Below, piece by piece: positions 40,564-49,237 of a DNA stretch of 64,000 nucleotides. Under the pieces are notes generated by a model. It had not been told where the DNA came from, made no database searches, and worked only from the letters and a program-made list of their open reading frames with translations. This DNA comes from Candidatus Saccharimonadota bacterium (GTDB lineage: Bacteria; Patescibacteriota; Saccharimonadia; Saccharimonadales; Saccharimonadaceae). The stretch lies in assembly GCA_905372095.1 (NCBI GenBank), contig CAJPNK010000003.1, positions 1 to 64,000 of the forward strand, read 5' to 3'. Every line of letters begins with the position of its first letter. Positions within the stretch are counted from its first letter, which is position 1. The position numbers were made by a program, and so were the translations under genes.

Positions 40564-41699
40564 GAGACACCTCCTCCGCCACTGTTTGGTACAGCGGCAA
40601 TCCAAGTTTGTCCGCGATTTAGCGCGACTGGTTTGCCAGCGGCGTCAATGAGCTCGAGCGGGCTAAAGCGGTCATTCTTGCGCCAAGTGCATTCAGCGGC
40701 CGTACCGTTCTGAAACACTGTTGCAGTACCAGTTCCAGTAGTAACGATGCTTTGCCGCCAGCCGTCTTCCATGACGGTAGTCTCGTTGACATGCAGCGCG
40801 ATGACGACGCTCGGTGCTAATCTGCCCTCTTCGCGGTCGTTGCTGGCTTGCCCGCCGATGCTGCGCAGATAGGTGTTGCTAGCCTTGTCATAGTCGTAAT
40901 GGGTGTTGTACCAGCTGCTAGAGAAATTGATGTCGATACTGACGACGTTTGGTTTGTCGCTGGCCTTGCCGTCAGCGCGAGCGAAGCTGGTGAATTGCGA
41001 TGATTTATAACCTTTGCCAGCGTTGAGCGCGTCTAACTTCTCGAAGCTAGTATAGACATTATGCGGCGGTCGCCGATCGTTGGCGCGCCAGTACGAACTG
41101 CCATTGAAGAACTGATCAATATCGCGATATTTACCATTACGAATTTCTTGCAGTGAAGCATGGCTGCCGCCGACGTGGGCGACGCTAGCCTGATATGGTG
41201 CTAGCCAATCAACGTAATACATACGCAGGCTGCGGACCGGGCCGATGAGCTGAGGTTTGTGCTGTTGAAATAGTGTCAGAAAGCGTGTGATGCCGCCTTC
41301 GGCGATGGCTTCGTAGACGACTTCGGCCTGCTTGAGTCCGGAATGCGGCCGGGCATCAGGCGAATTTTCGATCATGATGGCAGTGACTGGTCTGGATAAG
41401 TCGGCCTTAGAGGCAACTTCAATGCCATTGAGGTGGGAATAGTATTTTTCTACTGGTTTTTTCTGAACTGGTGTGGTGTAGTTGTTGCTAGCTACTGGCG
41501 CGCGATATGTCAATACGAAGGCCACCGCCCCGCCGATAGCGATCAGGATTGCGCCGCAAATGCACATTGTTGCAATACGATGGCGATCAATGAAATCGCG
41601 CAACCGCTGAAGCCGCGACTGCTTGCTGTTAGCCGCATAGTGCTGCGCTACGAGCGGGCTTGGCTGTCTGTTTCGTATGTGTATTTTTTGCTTTCGCAT
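40554..41699 (-). CDS. DUF3048 family protein (YerB-like), membrane anchored
   Basis: 381 aa. One membrane helix (about 40-68) after a basic Arg/Lys-rich cytoplasmic head, then the DUF3048 domain: IMIENSPDARPHSGLKQAEVVYE, ITRFLTLFQ and RSLRMYYVDW, with the second half containing the SLEL-like C-terminal region. Family relatives such as YerB are lipoproteins of unknown role at the cell surface. TATAAT ends 9 nt before the ATG. First gene of an operon with a histidine kinase and a receiver protein. Confidence 0.88.
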   Translation of the reverse strand: MRKQKIHIRNRQPSPLVAQHYAANSKQSRLQRLRDFIDRHRIATMCICGAILIAIGGAVAFVLTYRAPVASNNYTTPVQKKPVEKYYSHLNGIEVASKADLSRPVTAIMIENSPDARPHSGLKQAEVVYEAIAEGGITRFLTLFQQHKPQLIGPVRSLRMYYVDWLAPYQASVAHVGGSHASLQEIRNGKYRDIDQFFNGSSYWRANDRRPPHNVYTSFEKLDALNAGKGYKSSQFTSFARADGKASDKPNVVSIDINFSSSWYNTHYDYDKASNTYLRSIGGQASNDREEGRLAPSVVIALHVNETTVMEDGWRQSIVTTGTGTATVFQNGTAAECTWRKNDRFSPLELIDAAGKPVALNRGQTWIAAVPNSGGGGVSWQ

Positions 41700-41766
41700 C
41701 TTGGTAAAATTATAACATAATTGGCGTGAATTGGTTATGGTTTGCGCAGTTCGCTACAGATGCTAA

Positions 41767-41859
41767 AATTTAACAGACGATGGTATCTGGGGCGGCATGA
41801 CTCCAAGCGAGCGTCGGGAACTAAAAGGTCAAATAACCTACCGTAGTATTTTTGGCTAA
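41767..41859 (+). pseudogene. Fragment resembling the C-terminus of a WhiB-type regulator
   Basis: After an in-frame TAA, codons read DDGIWGGMTPSERRELKG and end at TAA 41857-41859. G-[VI]-W-G-G-x-T-x-x-E-R-R is the conserved C-terminal signature of WhiB iron-sulfur regulators of Actinobacteria and their phages. The four-Cys N-terminal part is absent, so it is a relic at best. The rest of 41700-41967 holds no gene. Confidence 0.45.
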
Positions 41860-41967
41860 AAAATTTTAGCACTAAATCCTTAGAGATAGATGCTTAAACT
41901 TGGAAGATTCTGTATTATATCCCAGATTGAGTAATTTTGTAATTTAAACATAGGAAATGGAGTTCAT

Positions 41968-43113
41968 GTGAGAAAAATTGATGATGATTTTAGTCGTATA
42001 CGAAGAGAGCTTAGTGAGTTAGCAGCGACAGGGCGAGAGGCTTTGGGTGATGTCGATCTTACAGAAAAGCTAGGAGACCTTGCGCATAGAGCGGCTAGAT
42101 TGTGTCACTATCAAGAAATGGCTGCTGCCGATCTAAAGAGGCAGAAGTCTGGAGAAATATACGATGAATTCGGTAACGCAATTATTGTATTTCTGAAAGC
42201 CTATAAAGGCAATCCTGTGATTTGGTCGGTAATTGATAGTTATATGGAGCGCAACCCAGAAGTGTTTGGTTTGCGCTATAGAGCGGGATTTAATCGGTGG
42301 ATCGAGCAAGCAGAGAATGATCCGAACGTTGTCTATTATTACGATCCTGACACGCGAGTTGAGTCTTGGGCGTGGCGGCCAGCTAGCGAAAATGGTGCAA
42401 CTAGCGATGCGATAATGGGATCTGATCTGTCAAAAGTATCCTCGGTTGATTTGACAGAATCCACCGAGTCATCTACAGAGCCAGAGCCGCCGAGTGAACC
42501 GAAAAAGCAGGAAAATATTACTCCGTTGCTGCACAGACAGACGCCTAATAATCACGAATTGAATAGCGGCGATTCAGACTGTAGTCCTATGGCGACAGAT
42601 ACGCCAGATTTGGTTCGGCTCTCTTACTCGGAAAAAGAAAAATTGATAAGCAGCTTACGCTCGCCTGTTGAAGAATCAGCAGATCCAATAGCGACGCAGC
42701 TGACCGATTGGGGATTGCAAATTATTGAATATGCAGATGGTGGAGCGGCATTTTCAATCGAGTCAGATCCTGAAGGATGTAGCGAGAAAGCTTTGTATCC
42801 AGTAATAATTGGTATTTTAGGACGGAGCAGAAAACCAATGACCATCGAGGATATGTGTCGGGCGTTTGCAGAAAAAGAGGGGCTAGAATACAGTTCATTT
42901 ATCGCCGGAAACGATGAAAGGACAGCAGATGCGAAGCTTGTACAAGAAGCTATAAGGTCGGTAGCTCATAAGGCTATTAGGATATTAAAGACTAAACTTT
43001 CTGAGAATTATTTATCCGAAAAACTGTACGAAGATGTAACTTATGTTGATGGTAATATGAGAAAAAAGCGAGTGACGTATCAGTTAGATGGTGTGCTGGG
43101 GGTAGAAGCTTAA
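41968..43113 (+). CDS. Hypothetical two-domain protein, 381 aa
   Basis: 381 aa from a GTG preceded by GGAG at a 5-6 nt distance. An N-terminal helical domain (1-140), an acidic Ser/Glu/Pro-rich linker (about 145-225) and a C-terminal domain (230-381) with a winged-helix-like stretch (KPMTIEDMCRAFAEKEGLE ... AIRSVAHKAIRILKTKL). No family recognised. A DNA-binding or regulatory role is possible from the last domain. It is convergent with gltX, 23 bp apart. Confidence 0.65.
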   Translation: MRKIDDDFSRIRRELSELAATGREALGDVDLTEKLGDLAHRAARLCHYQEMAAADLKRQKSGEIYDEFGNAIIVFLKAYKGNPVIWSVIDSYMERNPEVFGLRYRAGFNRWIEQAENDPNVVYYYDPDTRVESWAWRPASENGATSDAIMGSDLSKVSSVDLTESTESSTEPEPPSEPKKQENITPLLHRQTPNNHELNSGDSDCSPMATDTPDLVRLSYSEKEKLISSLRSPVEESADPIATQLTDWGLQIIEYADGGAAFSIESDPEGCSEKALYPVIIGILGRSRKPMTIEDMCRAFAEKEGLEYSSFIAGNDERTADAKLVQEAIRSVAHKAIRILKTKLSENYLSEKLYEDVTYVDGNMRKKRVTYQLDGVLGVEA

Positions 43114-43136
43114 GATTATTGCTTTCTACTGCTACG

Positions 43137-44609
43137 CTATTTTATGTCCAGATAACTCTGAAGCCGCGCTAGCGTGCGTTCACAGCCAATCAGTGCCAGC
43201 GTATCATTTAGTTGCGGGCTGAACGGCGCCCAGGTGACGGCGATGCGGATCAGACTGAAGAGAACGCCGGGCTTTTGGCCGGTTATTTCCAGCAATTTGT
43301 TCAGGCAGTTTTGGATTGATTCTGGCGTCCAGTCGGTGAGTTTGGCGAGCTCTTGACTAGCGGTTTCTAACAATTCGCGCCGCTCGCTGTCGGACAACTT
43401 TTTTAGCTGTTTGTTGCTGTCAATAAGTTTCATGTTAATTTCAGGCTCCGTGAAAAAGTAGCCAAATCCGCGTAAATCTTCAAACATCTTCAGGCGGTCT
43501 TGCGCTAAAGCCAGCACTTTTATGCGGTATTCCTTGGTTATGTTTGGAGCGTAGGCGGATTCCGGCCAGAAACCAGTCTGTCCCCCGTCTTTTTGCGAGT
43601 TATTATCCCATGGCGACACGTACTCGTAAAGCTTATCGACAGGAATATTGCGTATATGAGCGCCGTTAAGCCATAATAAGCGTTTTTCGTCAAATCGCGC
43701 GCCTGATTTTTGGACGCGTTTCAGGCTGAATTTTTCGATCAATTCGTCTCTGGTGAAAACTTCCTGTTCGGTGCCGTCGTTCCACCCCAGGCTGGCGAGG
43801 AAATTGAGCATGGCGTCTGGCAAGTAACCTTCTTCTCTGTAGGCTAGGATATCTTTGGCGCCGTCGCGTTTGGACAATTTCTTATTGCCCTGCTCGTTCA
43901 TGATCGGCGGTACCGAGGCGAATATTGGCCAAGGTATACCCAGCGCATCGTAGAGATTAAGGTATTTGGGCGTGCTGGCCAGGAACTCTTGTCCGCGGAT
44001 AACATGGGTGATTTCCATTTCGGCGTCATCGACAATGTGTGCAAAGTTGTACGTCGGAAAGCTGTCGGATTTGATTAATATAAAATCGTCAATTACCTCT
44101 GGGCCGGCGTGCATCTCGCCCATGACTTCGTCGTGCCAGGTGTAGGGTTTCGGTTCTGAGCGGAAACGCAGCGGCTGGCTGCCATCCCAGATCGGCGGGT
44201 TTTCCGGGCGGTAATCACGGTACAAAAAAGGCTTTTTATGAGCTTTGGCTTCTTCGCGAAAAGCGTCTAGCTGCTCTGGTGTATACGGATCGGCATAAGC
44301 GCGGCCAGCTTCAATGAGTTTTTGCGCATATTTCCGGTAAATATCAAGCCGTTCTGACTGCTTGTACGGCCCAAATTTACCGCCAAAATCGCTGGGGCCT
44401 TCGTCTGGTATAAGGTCGAGCCACCTTAAGCATTTATAAATATGCTCTACACTGCCAGGTACTTCCCTTTTTTGGTCGGTATCTTCTACGCGCAGGATGA
44501 ATTTTCCATTTGACTGCCGGGCGATGAGCCAAGCAAACAGCGCGGTACGCATGCCGCCGACGTGCATATAGCCAGTTGGACTAGGCGCGAAACGAGTGCG
44601 CGTGGTCAT
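43137..44609 (-). CDS. gltX: Glutamyl-tRNA synthetase
   Basis: 490 aa. Class I synthetase: RFAPSPTGYMHVGGMRTALF (HIGH-like HVGG), KFILRVEDTDQ, and KKLSKRDGAKD (KMSKS equivalent). Its C-terminal anticodon-binding domain follows residue about 330. Length typical. Its start overlaps the stop of the small coiled-coil gene upstream (ATGA), so both are made from one mRNA. Confidence 0.96.
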   Translation of the reverse strand: MTTRTRFAPSPTGYMHVGGMRTALFAWLIARQSNGKFILRVEDTDQKREVPGSVEHIYKCLRWLDLIPDEGPSDFGGKFGPYKQSERLDIYRKYAQKLIEAGRAYADPYTPEQLDAFREEAKAHKKPFLYRDYRPENPPIWDGSQPLRFRSEPKPYTWHDEVMGEMHAGPEVIDDFILIKSDSFPTYNFAHIVDDAEMEITHVIRGQEFLASTPKYLNLYDALGIPWPIFASVPPIMNEQGNKKLSKRDGAKDILAYREEGYLPDAMLNFLASLGWNDGTEQEVFTRDELIEKFSLKRVQKSGARFDEKRLLWLNGAHIRNIPVDKLYEYVSPWDNNSQKDGGQTGFWPESAYAPNITKEYRIKVLALAQDRLKMFEDLRGFGYFFTEPEINMKLIDSNKQLKKLSDSERRELLETASQELAKLTDWTPESIQNCLNKLLEITGQKPGVLFSLIRIAVTWAPFSPQLNDTLALIGCERTLARLQSYLDIK

Positions 44610-44854
44610 GAGGCACTCTCTTCTAATTTGGTGACGCGCCGGTCAAGTAATTCTAGTTTGTGCCGAGTGGTTTTGTCGTTATCAACGACAGCTCGTTTGA
44701 TAGTATTGACGTCAGCCTTGAGGTCGTCGAATTCCTCGCGAGTTGGCATATTACCAAGCTTGCGTTGATTATCTGACACAATTTCTAGCACCGCGCTCAT
44801 CTGCGAACGGATTTCTTCAAGAATGACGTTGGTGTAATTTTTGTCGTCGCCCAT
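44606..44854 (-). CDS. Small coiled-coil protein, 82 aa
   Basis: 82 aa, charged and heptad-like over its whole length (EEIRSQMSAVLEIVSDNQRKLG, then LKADVNTIKRAVVDND, ELLDRRVTKLEES). No family recognised. TATAAT ends 6 nt before the ATG and the stop overlaps the gltX start by 4 bp, so translation of gltX depends on it. Many CPR genomes carry such coiled-coil leaders; function unknown. Confidence 0.75.
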   Translation of the reverse strand: MGDDKNYTNVILEEIRSQMSAVLEIVSDNQRKLGNMPTREEFDDLKADVNTIKRAVVDNDKTTRHKLELLDRRVTKLEESAS

Positions 44855-44960
44855 GGCCTAATTATAGCAAAAAGCACCCGGCAGGTGCAAAAGTTAAGAG
44901 TTATCCCCATATCGCCAAAAACAAGGACTATCCTTATATTGTACCACAAATACGCATAAA

Positions 44961-46016
44961 TTACAAACTGGCGGCTATTTTTTGGATTTGTTCTGGTGCT
45001 AGCTCGGCGTTGCCATCGACAGTATAAAGAATGCCAGCGTTAACCCAAGCGGCATGAGTACCGTAGGAATAGATGGTTAGGCCATTGGCAGCGGTCGTGG
45101 TGTATTTGTCGCGGGATTTCGGCTTGATGTAATTTTCGAGCACGGCCGATGAATCCCATTCGGAGCGAGTTTGCGCTAAGGTGAAGTTCTCGTTGCTGCC
45201 GTTAGCGGCAAACTTCATGATTACGCTGCCTTGCTGGTAAGCAACTGGACCGTTGAGGCTATAGCCAGACGGCTGATAATTCGGATAAGAAGCGTTAATG
45301 CCAGCCTGCGAGGCGGCTATACGGGTGCTCAAAGCGGGCATATTGATATACGTGAAGTAGGCGCCTAGCAGTAGGACAGCTATAGCTGTGCTGCCGATAC
45401 TAACTAAGCGGCGCCAAAGTGAAAAGTTTTTTGCCGGCTTGACTTCTTTGCGCTGTTGGCGCGTCAACATCTTGTCGGTAGCTTCCTGAATGGCTTGCTG
45501 CTTGATAACTTGCGATGGCAAGACGCTGCGCGTTTGCTGCTGCTTGATGATTGCTTGCCGCTGGCGAGCAGTCTGTTCAAGCTGATTGGCGGTAGGCGCT
45601 ATGTCTGGGGTTTCTGGGGTGGCTGGACGCTTGACGGGCGGCTTGGTAGCAGCTTTAGTTTTAGCAAAATGCGCAATATTAGACGATCGGCGGATATCTT
45701 GGACGCGGCGAGTTCTCTTGCTGCGGCGAATGATTTGCGGCGGCGTACTGCGCTCGGCCGCTAAGCGCTGCGAACTGCGAGCGGCAGATTTTTCTTTAAT
45801 ACCCGCCGGGGTGGCGGCTCGCACTGGCGCTACTGAATCAATGGTGCGCGGTTGTTTCTTGATATATTTGCGCTGCAGGGTGTGGGATTTTTGGGTACCG
45901 CTATGAAAATTGCTAGCCGCGGCTGCTGGCGTGCGTGCCGATCGCTGGGCATCGAGAATATTGCCAGTTTCGGCGTCGTAGACATTACCCTTGATGGTTA
46001 TGTTGTTGTTTGTCAT
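44961..46016 (-). CDS. Hypothetical membrane protein with basic N-terminal region, 351 aa
   Basis: 351 aa. A long basic, Arg/Gln/Thr-rich, probably disordered cytoplasmic region (1-205), one membrane helix (about 208-227) and a C-terminal outer domain of about 120 residues (about 230-351; FAANGSNENFTLAQ, NGLTIYSYGTHAAWVNAGI). The outer part resembles a small DUF4367-like beta domain, which I cannot confirm. Divergent from the PEGA protein gene with 94 bp between starts. AGGGAA precedes the ATG. Confidence 0.7.
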   Translation of the reverse strand: MTNNNITIKGNVYDAETGNILDAQRSARTPAAAASNFHSGTQKSHTLQRKYIKKQPRTIDSVAPVRAATPAGIKEKSAARSSQRLAAERSTPPQIIRRSKRTRRVQDIRRSSNIAHFAKTKAATKPPVKRPATPETPDIAPTANQLEQTARQRQAIIKQQQTRSVLPSQVIKQQAIQEATDKMLTRQQRKEVKPAKNFSLWRRLVSIGSTAIAVLLLGAYFTYINMPALSTRIAASQAGINASYPNYQPSGYSLNGPVAYQQGSVIMKFAANGSNENFTLAQTRSEWDSSAVLENYIKPKSRDKYTTTAANGLTIYSYGTHAAWVNAGILYTVDGNAELAPEQIQKIAASL

Positions 46017-46110
46017 TTCCCTTACCTATGTTTGCGATACTACTCGTGCTTAACTATTATCATAGCCTAATTTGCTATTACACGCAATAGCAAGTGGTAT
46101 AATACGTACT

Positions 46111-47562
46111 ATGAATCAGCAAAAAAATCGGCGCAAGCAGCGTATTAAATTAACCTTTACTTATGCTGTGATGACCCTGGCAGTTCTAGCGTTGGCAGTG
46201 GTTTGTTTGATGCTAGTGCAAGGCTATCGTTTAGACTTTGATCGAGGCACGGTTAGACAAGGCGGCATGATGCAGTTTGACTCGCGGCCTGATGGCGCAA
46301 CGATTCAGATAGATGCCGCCACCCTTGCTAACCGGACGGCGACGCGTATTGTAGCGACTGCCGGGCAGCACACGGTGACGGTATCAAAAGACGGCTTTGT
46401 GCCCTGGCAAAAACAAGTTAACGTCAAGGCTGGTTCAATTCTTTGGTTAAATTACGTCAAGCTAGTGCCGACGAGTATTGAGGCTAAAGATGCGATGGAA
46501 CTCGCTAGCCTCGACAGCGCAGCGGCAGCGCCTGATAAGTCGCGCTTTGCGGTCATCCAAAACAAGCAGCAGCCAGCGGTTGATTTTCTCAAAGTTGATA
46601 ACGACCGGATCGAACATAAGCAGCGTGTTCTACCTGCTGATAGTTACACGGCCGACAGCGCTAATCACAGTTTTGCAATTGAATCGTGGAGCAAGGATAG
46701 TAAACGAGTGTTAATCAGCCATTCTTTTGATGATTCAAAAGAATATCTTATCGTTGACCTCGATGGCAAGGCGCAAAACATCACCCGCGATATCGGCGTG
46801 CAAATCAGCAAATTAGCTTTCGATAAAAGCGACTCGCAGAATGTGTATGTGTTAACGGCCGATAGCGATGTTCGCCGGATTAGACTGTCGGATAAAACGT
46901 TGTCGGGTCCGCTAATTAGCGATGCTAGTGATTTTTATGTTTCTAGAAACGGTTGGATTAGCTATACTACCAAGCCGAATAATAGCGGCGAGCGGACGAT
47001 TGGCTATTTGTCGAAAGGCGCATCAAAGCCGCGGGCCTTGCAAACTTTCAAGGATATGTCCGGGCGCAGTCTTAATCTAGCGATTGAGGAGTATTATTAT
47101 GATAATTTTGCGCTCATTACTCACGGTAAAACGGTGGCTGTCAAGAAGGTGAAATTGCCAGCAAGCGATTCAACAGACGAACTGCAGCAAGAGTTGCTAG
47201 CGACGCTGCCGTTAGCCACTGACGTTTCGCATGCAGGCTTCTCGCCCAACGAGCATCTGTATGTTTATGCGCAGGCTGGGGCTAGCTTGGTGACTTATAA
47301 TTTAGAGCTGCGGTCGATTGCTAACGTCTCGATGAAGACTACCGCTACGAGTGAAATCGCTTGGCTGGATAATTCGCATATTATGCGGGTGTCTGGCGGC
47401 ACTTTTGAGTTCGGCGATTATGACGGTACTAATATGCACACCATGGCGACCGATGCAGTTGGCTCGGCAGCAATGCAATCGTCGAATAACCGTTTTCTGT
47501 ATTATTTCCGCAAACACGCTTCGGGCAAAATTACTGCTTCTTATATTAAGATGTACGATTAA
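46111..47562 (+). CDS. PEGA-domain surface protein, 483 aa
   Basis: 483 aa. One N-terminal membrane helix (about 15-37) after a basic head, then a PEGA domain (DSRPDGATIQIDA ... VSKDGFVPWQKQVNV) followed by a long beta-rich region that looks like repeated blades of a propeller (Asp/Ser-rich turns such as KDSKRVLISHS and SPNEHLYVY). Probably an extracellular scaffold. TATAAT (46098-46103) ends 7 nt before the ATG. It is convergent with the sortase gene. Confidence 0.82.
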   Translation: MNQQKNRRKQRIKLTFTYAVMTLAVLALAVVCLMLVQGYRLDFDRGTVRQGGMMQFDSRPDGATIQIDAATLANRTATRIVATAGQHTVTVSKDGFVPWQKQVNVKAGSILWLNYVKLVPTSIEAKDAMELASLDSAAAAPDKSRFAVIQNKQQPAVDFLKVDNDRIEHKQRVLPADSYTADSANHSFAIESWSKDSKRVLISHSFDDSKEYLIVDLDGKAQNITRDIGVQISKLAFDKSDSQNVYVLTADSDVRRIRLSDKTLSGPLISDASDFYVSRNGWISYTTKPNNSGERTIGYLSKGASKPRALQTFKDMSGRSLNLAIEEYYYDNFALITHGKTVAVKKVKLPASDSTDELQQELLATLPLATDVSHAGFSPNEHLYVYAQAGASLVTYNLELRSIANVSMKTTATSEIAWLDNSHIMRVSGGTFEFGDYDGTNMHTMATDAVGSAAMQSSNNRFLYYFRKHASGKITASYIKMYD

Positions 47563-47572
47563 GCTAAGTTCG

Positions 47573-48907
47573 TTAATTACCGATGCCAAATATTCGTTGC
47601 AAGAATGTCGGCGAGTTGGCTGGCATTTTCTTGGTCGAGGTGGCGGTATTGCTGTTTTGCTCGGCGGTTTTGGCTTCGTTCGGATTCGGGCTGATTTGCT
47701 CGCCAAAAACTAGCAAGCGGTTCTGCGCTGTGCCCAGCGGCGTACAAGTGACTAGCGTGATGTACGGCTTATCGTTGCCGATTTGCAGCGACGCGACGTC
47801 GGTTGGCTTAACCACCTTGGTACCGGTAATTTTGTAAGTATAGCGCGTACCGTTGTAGTTGGCGTAAACTACATCGCCGGCGGCCATCTTCTCTAGCCGA
47901 GCAAAAATAAATTTATAATCGCCGCTGTCAGTCCAGTCGTTAGAAGAATGGCCAGAAACGACGAAATTGCCTTTTTCGCCAGGCTTAGCGTTGGCGCCTT
48001 GGATATTGAACCAAACGATGCCTTTGTCCATGGCCTTATTGAGCGAGTTGGTGTCGGCGGCATTAGCATCCCAAACAATTGGCACATCGACGGCAATCTT
48101 CGGGATAAGCAGCCGCGACTCGTTGGTGGCGACTTTGGTGGTATTCGGCGAGACGATAATTGATTCGGGGTCAGCGGCGCCTGGCGAGACATACGCTTCG
48201 ACGTAGGCGAACAAAACGCGATTATACTGCAAAAATAGAAAAACAATCATCACCGTGCAAGCTGCCATGATTGGCATAAAATGGCGGCTGCCGCGGACCT
48301 TCTTGGCTTTGTCGTTGATTTTGCGGCGAATGGAACTGCGCAAGTCGTTGACGGCTTCCTCTTGCGATACGGTGCCGTTGTTTGGCGTCGAGTTTTGGTT
48401 TTTTTGCGCTTGCTGAGCGGCTTGCTTTTTGAGCGACTTGCGAGTGGCGTCAATCTGCGAGACATAGTAGCGCTCGTAATACTGCTGATAATATGTTTGC
48501 CAGGCGGTGTGGTATTTTTGCCAAGAAGCATCATGTGCAGCAGGCGTGGAGCTCTGGTTCATGGTACGAGTATACGGGTTTTTGTCTGGGTCGACGGCGC
48601 CAGGGCCAGCCGTAACACTGTTAGACTGTGCGCTATCAGCGACGGTGCCAGATGGCTGCGGATAGGCGTTTGTTTGCGGCGAGTGCGAGTTCTTTTGGAG
48701 CTCCTCGGCCTGTTTAGGCTTTTTTGCGTTAGAATTTGGCTGCTGGCCAGCTGCAGCAGTGGCATGCGGATCGTTTTGAATAATCGAACTGATCTGTTGG
48801 CGGACAATATCAGCCGCTGCCGACCGGTGCTGGTCGGTTAGTGCGCTGTGATGAGGCGCTCCGTCTCTGGGCGGAACGGTTAGTGATGAACGATCGTCTG
48901 GCTTCAT
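47573..48907 (-). CDS. Sortase with long N-terminal cytoplasmic region
   Basis: 444 aa. The catalytic triad is present: H320 in VVSGHSS, C388 in ITLVTCTP and R397 in QNRLLV. A membrane helix at 211-227 is preceded by about 200 polar, Gln/Ser/Pro-rich residues inside the cell, far longer than usual. A Thr/Ser/Asn-rich tail follows the domain. Sortases link LPxTG proteins to the cell wall; a probable substrate, with LPKTG, is encoded at 49238-50410 just beyond tRNA-Leu. The sortase class cannot be assigned by eye. Confidence 0.9.
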   Translation of the reverse strand: MKPDDRSSLTVPPRDGAPHHSALTDQHRSAAADIVRQQISSIIQNDPHATAAAGQQPNSNAKKPKQAEELQKNSHSPQTNAYPQPSGTVADSAQSNSVTAGPGAVDPDKNPYTRTMNQSSTPAAHDASWQKYHTAWQTYYQQYYERYYVSQIDATRKSLKKQAAQQAQKNQNSTPNNGTVSQEEAVNDLRSSIRRKINDKAKKVRGSRHFMPIMAACTVMIVFLFLQYNRVLFAYVEAYVSPGAADPESIIVSPNTTKVATNESRLLIPKIAVDVPIVWDANAADTNSLNKAMDKGIVWFNIQGANAKPGEKGNFVVSGHSSNDWTDSGDYKFIFARLEKMAAGDVVYANYNGTRYTYKITGTKVVKPTDVASLQIGNDKPYITLVTCTPLGTAQNRLLVFGEQISPNPNEAKTAEQNSNTATSTKKMPANSPTFLQRIFGIGN

Positions 48908-48988
48908 ACTTTCTATGCTAATTATAGCGTAATTAGCGGTTATTTACTAGTTAGCGCTGGTCTGTTACAATGAAAATGTACCTTTTCT

Positions 48989-49075
48989 GCCGCGGTGATG
49001 GAATTGGTAGACATGAGAGACTCAAAATCTCTTGAGCATTAGCTCGTGCCGGTTCAAGTCCGGCCCGCGGTACCA
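48989..49075 (+). tRNA. tRNA-Leu (CAA)
   Basis: 87 nt including CCA, with a long variable arm as expected for Leu. Acceptor GCCGCGG/CCGCGGT (G-T first pair), anticodon loop CTCAAAA giving anticodon CAA, T-arm GCCGG-TTCAAGT-CCGGC. Confidence 0.95.
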
Positions 49076-49079
49076 TAGA

Positions 49080-49108
49080 TGGACGTGTGTGGGCGTCCTT
49101 TTTTAATG
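49080..49108 (+). terminator. Terminator after tRNA-Leu
   Basis: GGACG and CGTCC pair around a short G-rich loop, followed by TTTTTT. Confidence 0.75.
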
Positions 49109-49167
49109 TCTCTACTATAGCGTAGATGGCGGTTATAAAGCATAAGTAACAATATTATGCAAAAGTG

Positions 49168-49196
49168 TTGACATAATTAAAAGTTTATGCTACAAT
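49168..49196 (+). promoter_or_regulatory. Promoter of the LPKTG surface protein
   Basis: TTGACA (49168-49173), 17 nt, TACAAT (49191-49196); the message then has a 40-nt leader and GGGAGGAAATCA before the ATG, unlike the leaderless genes. Confidence 0.75.
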
Positions 49197-49237
49197 GGCA
49201 TCATAAGCGTGGAATAATGCACGCAGGGAGGAAATCA

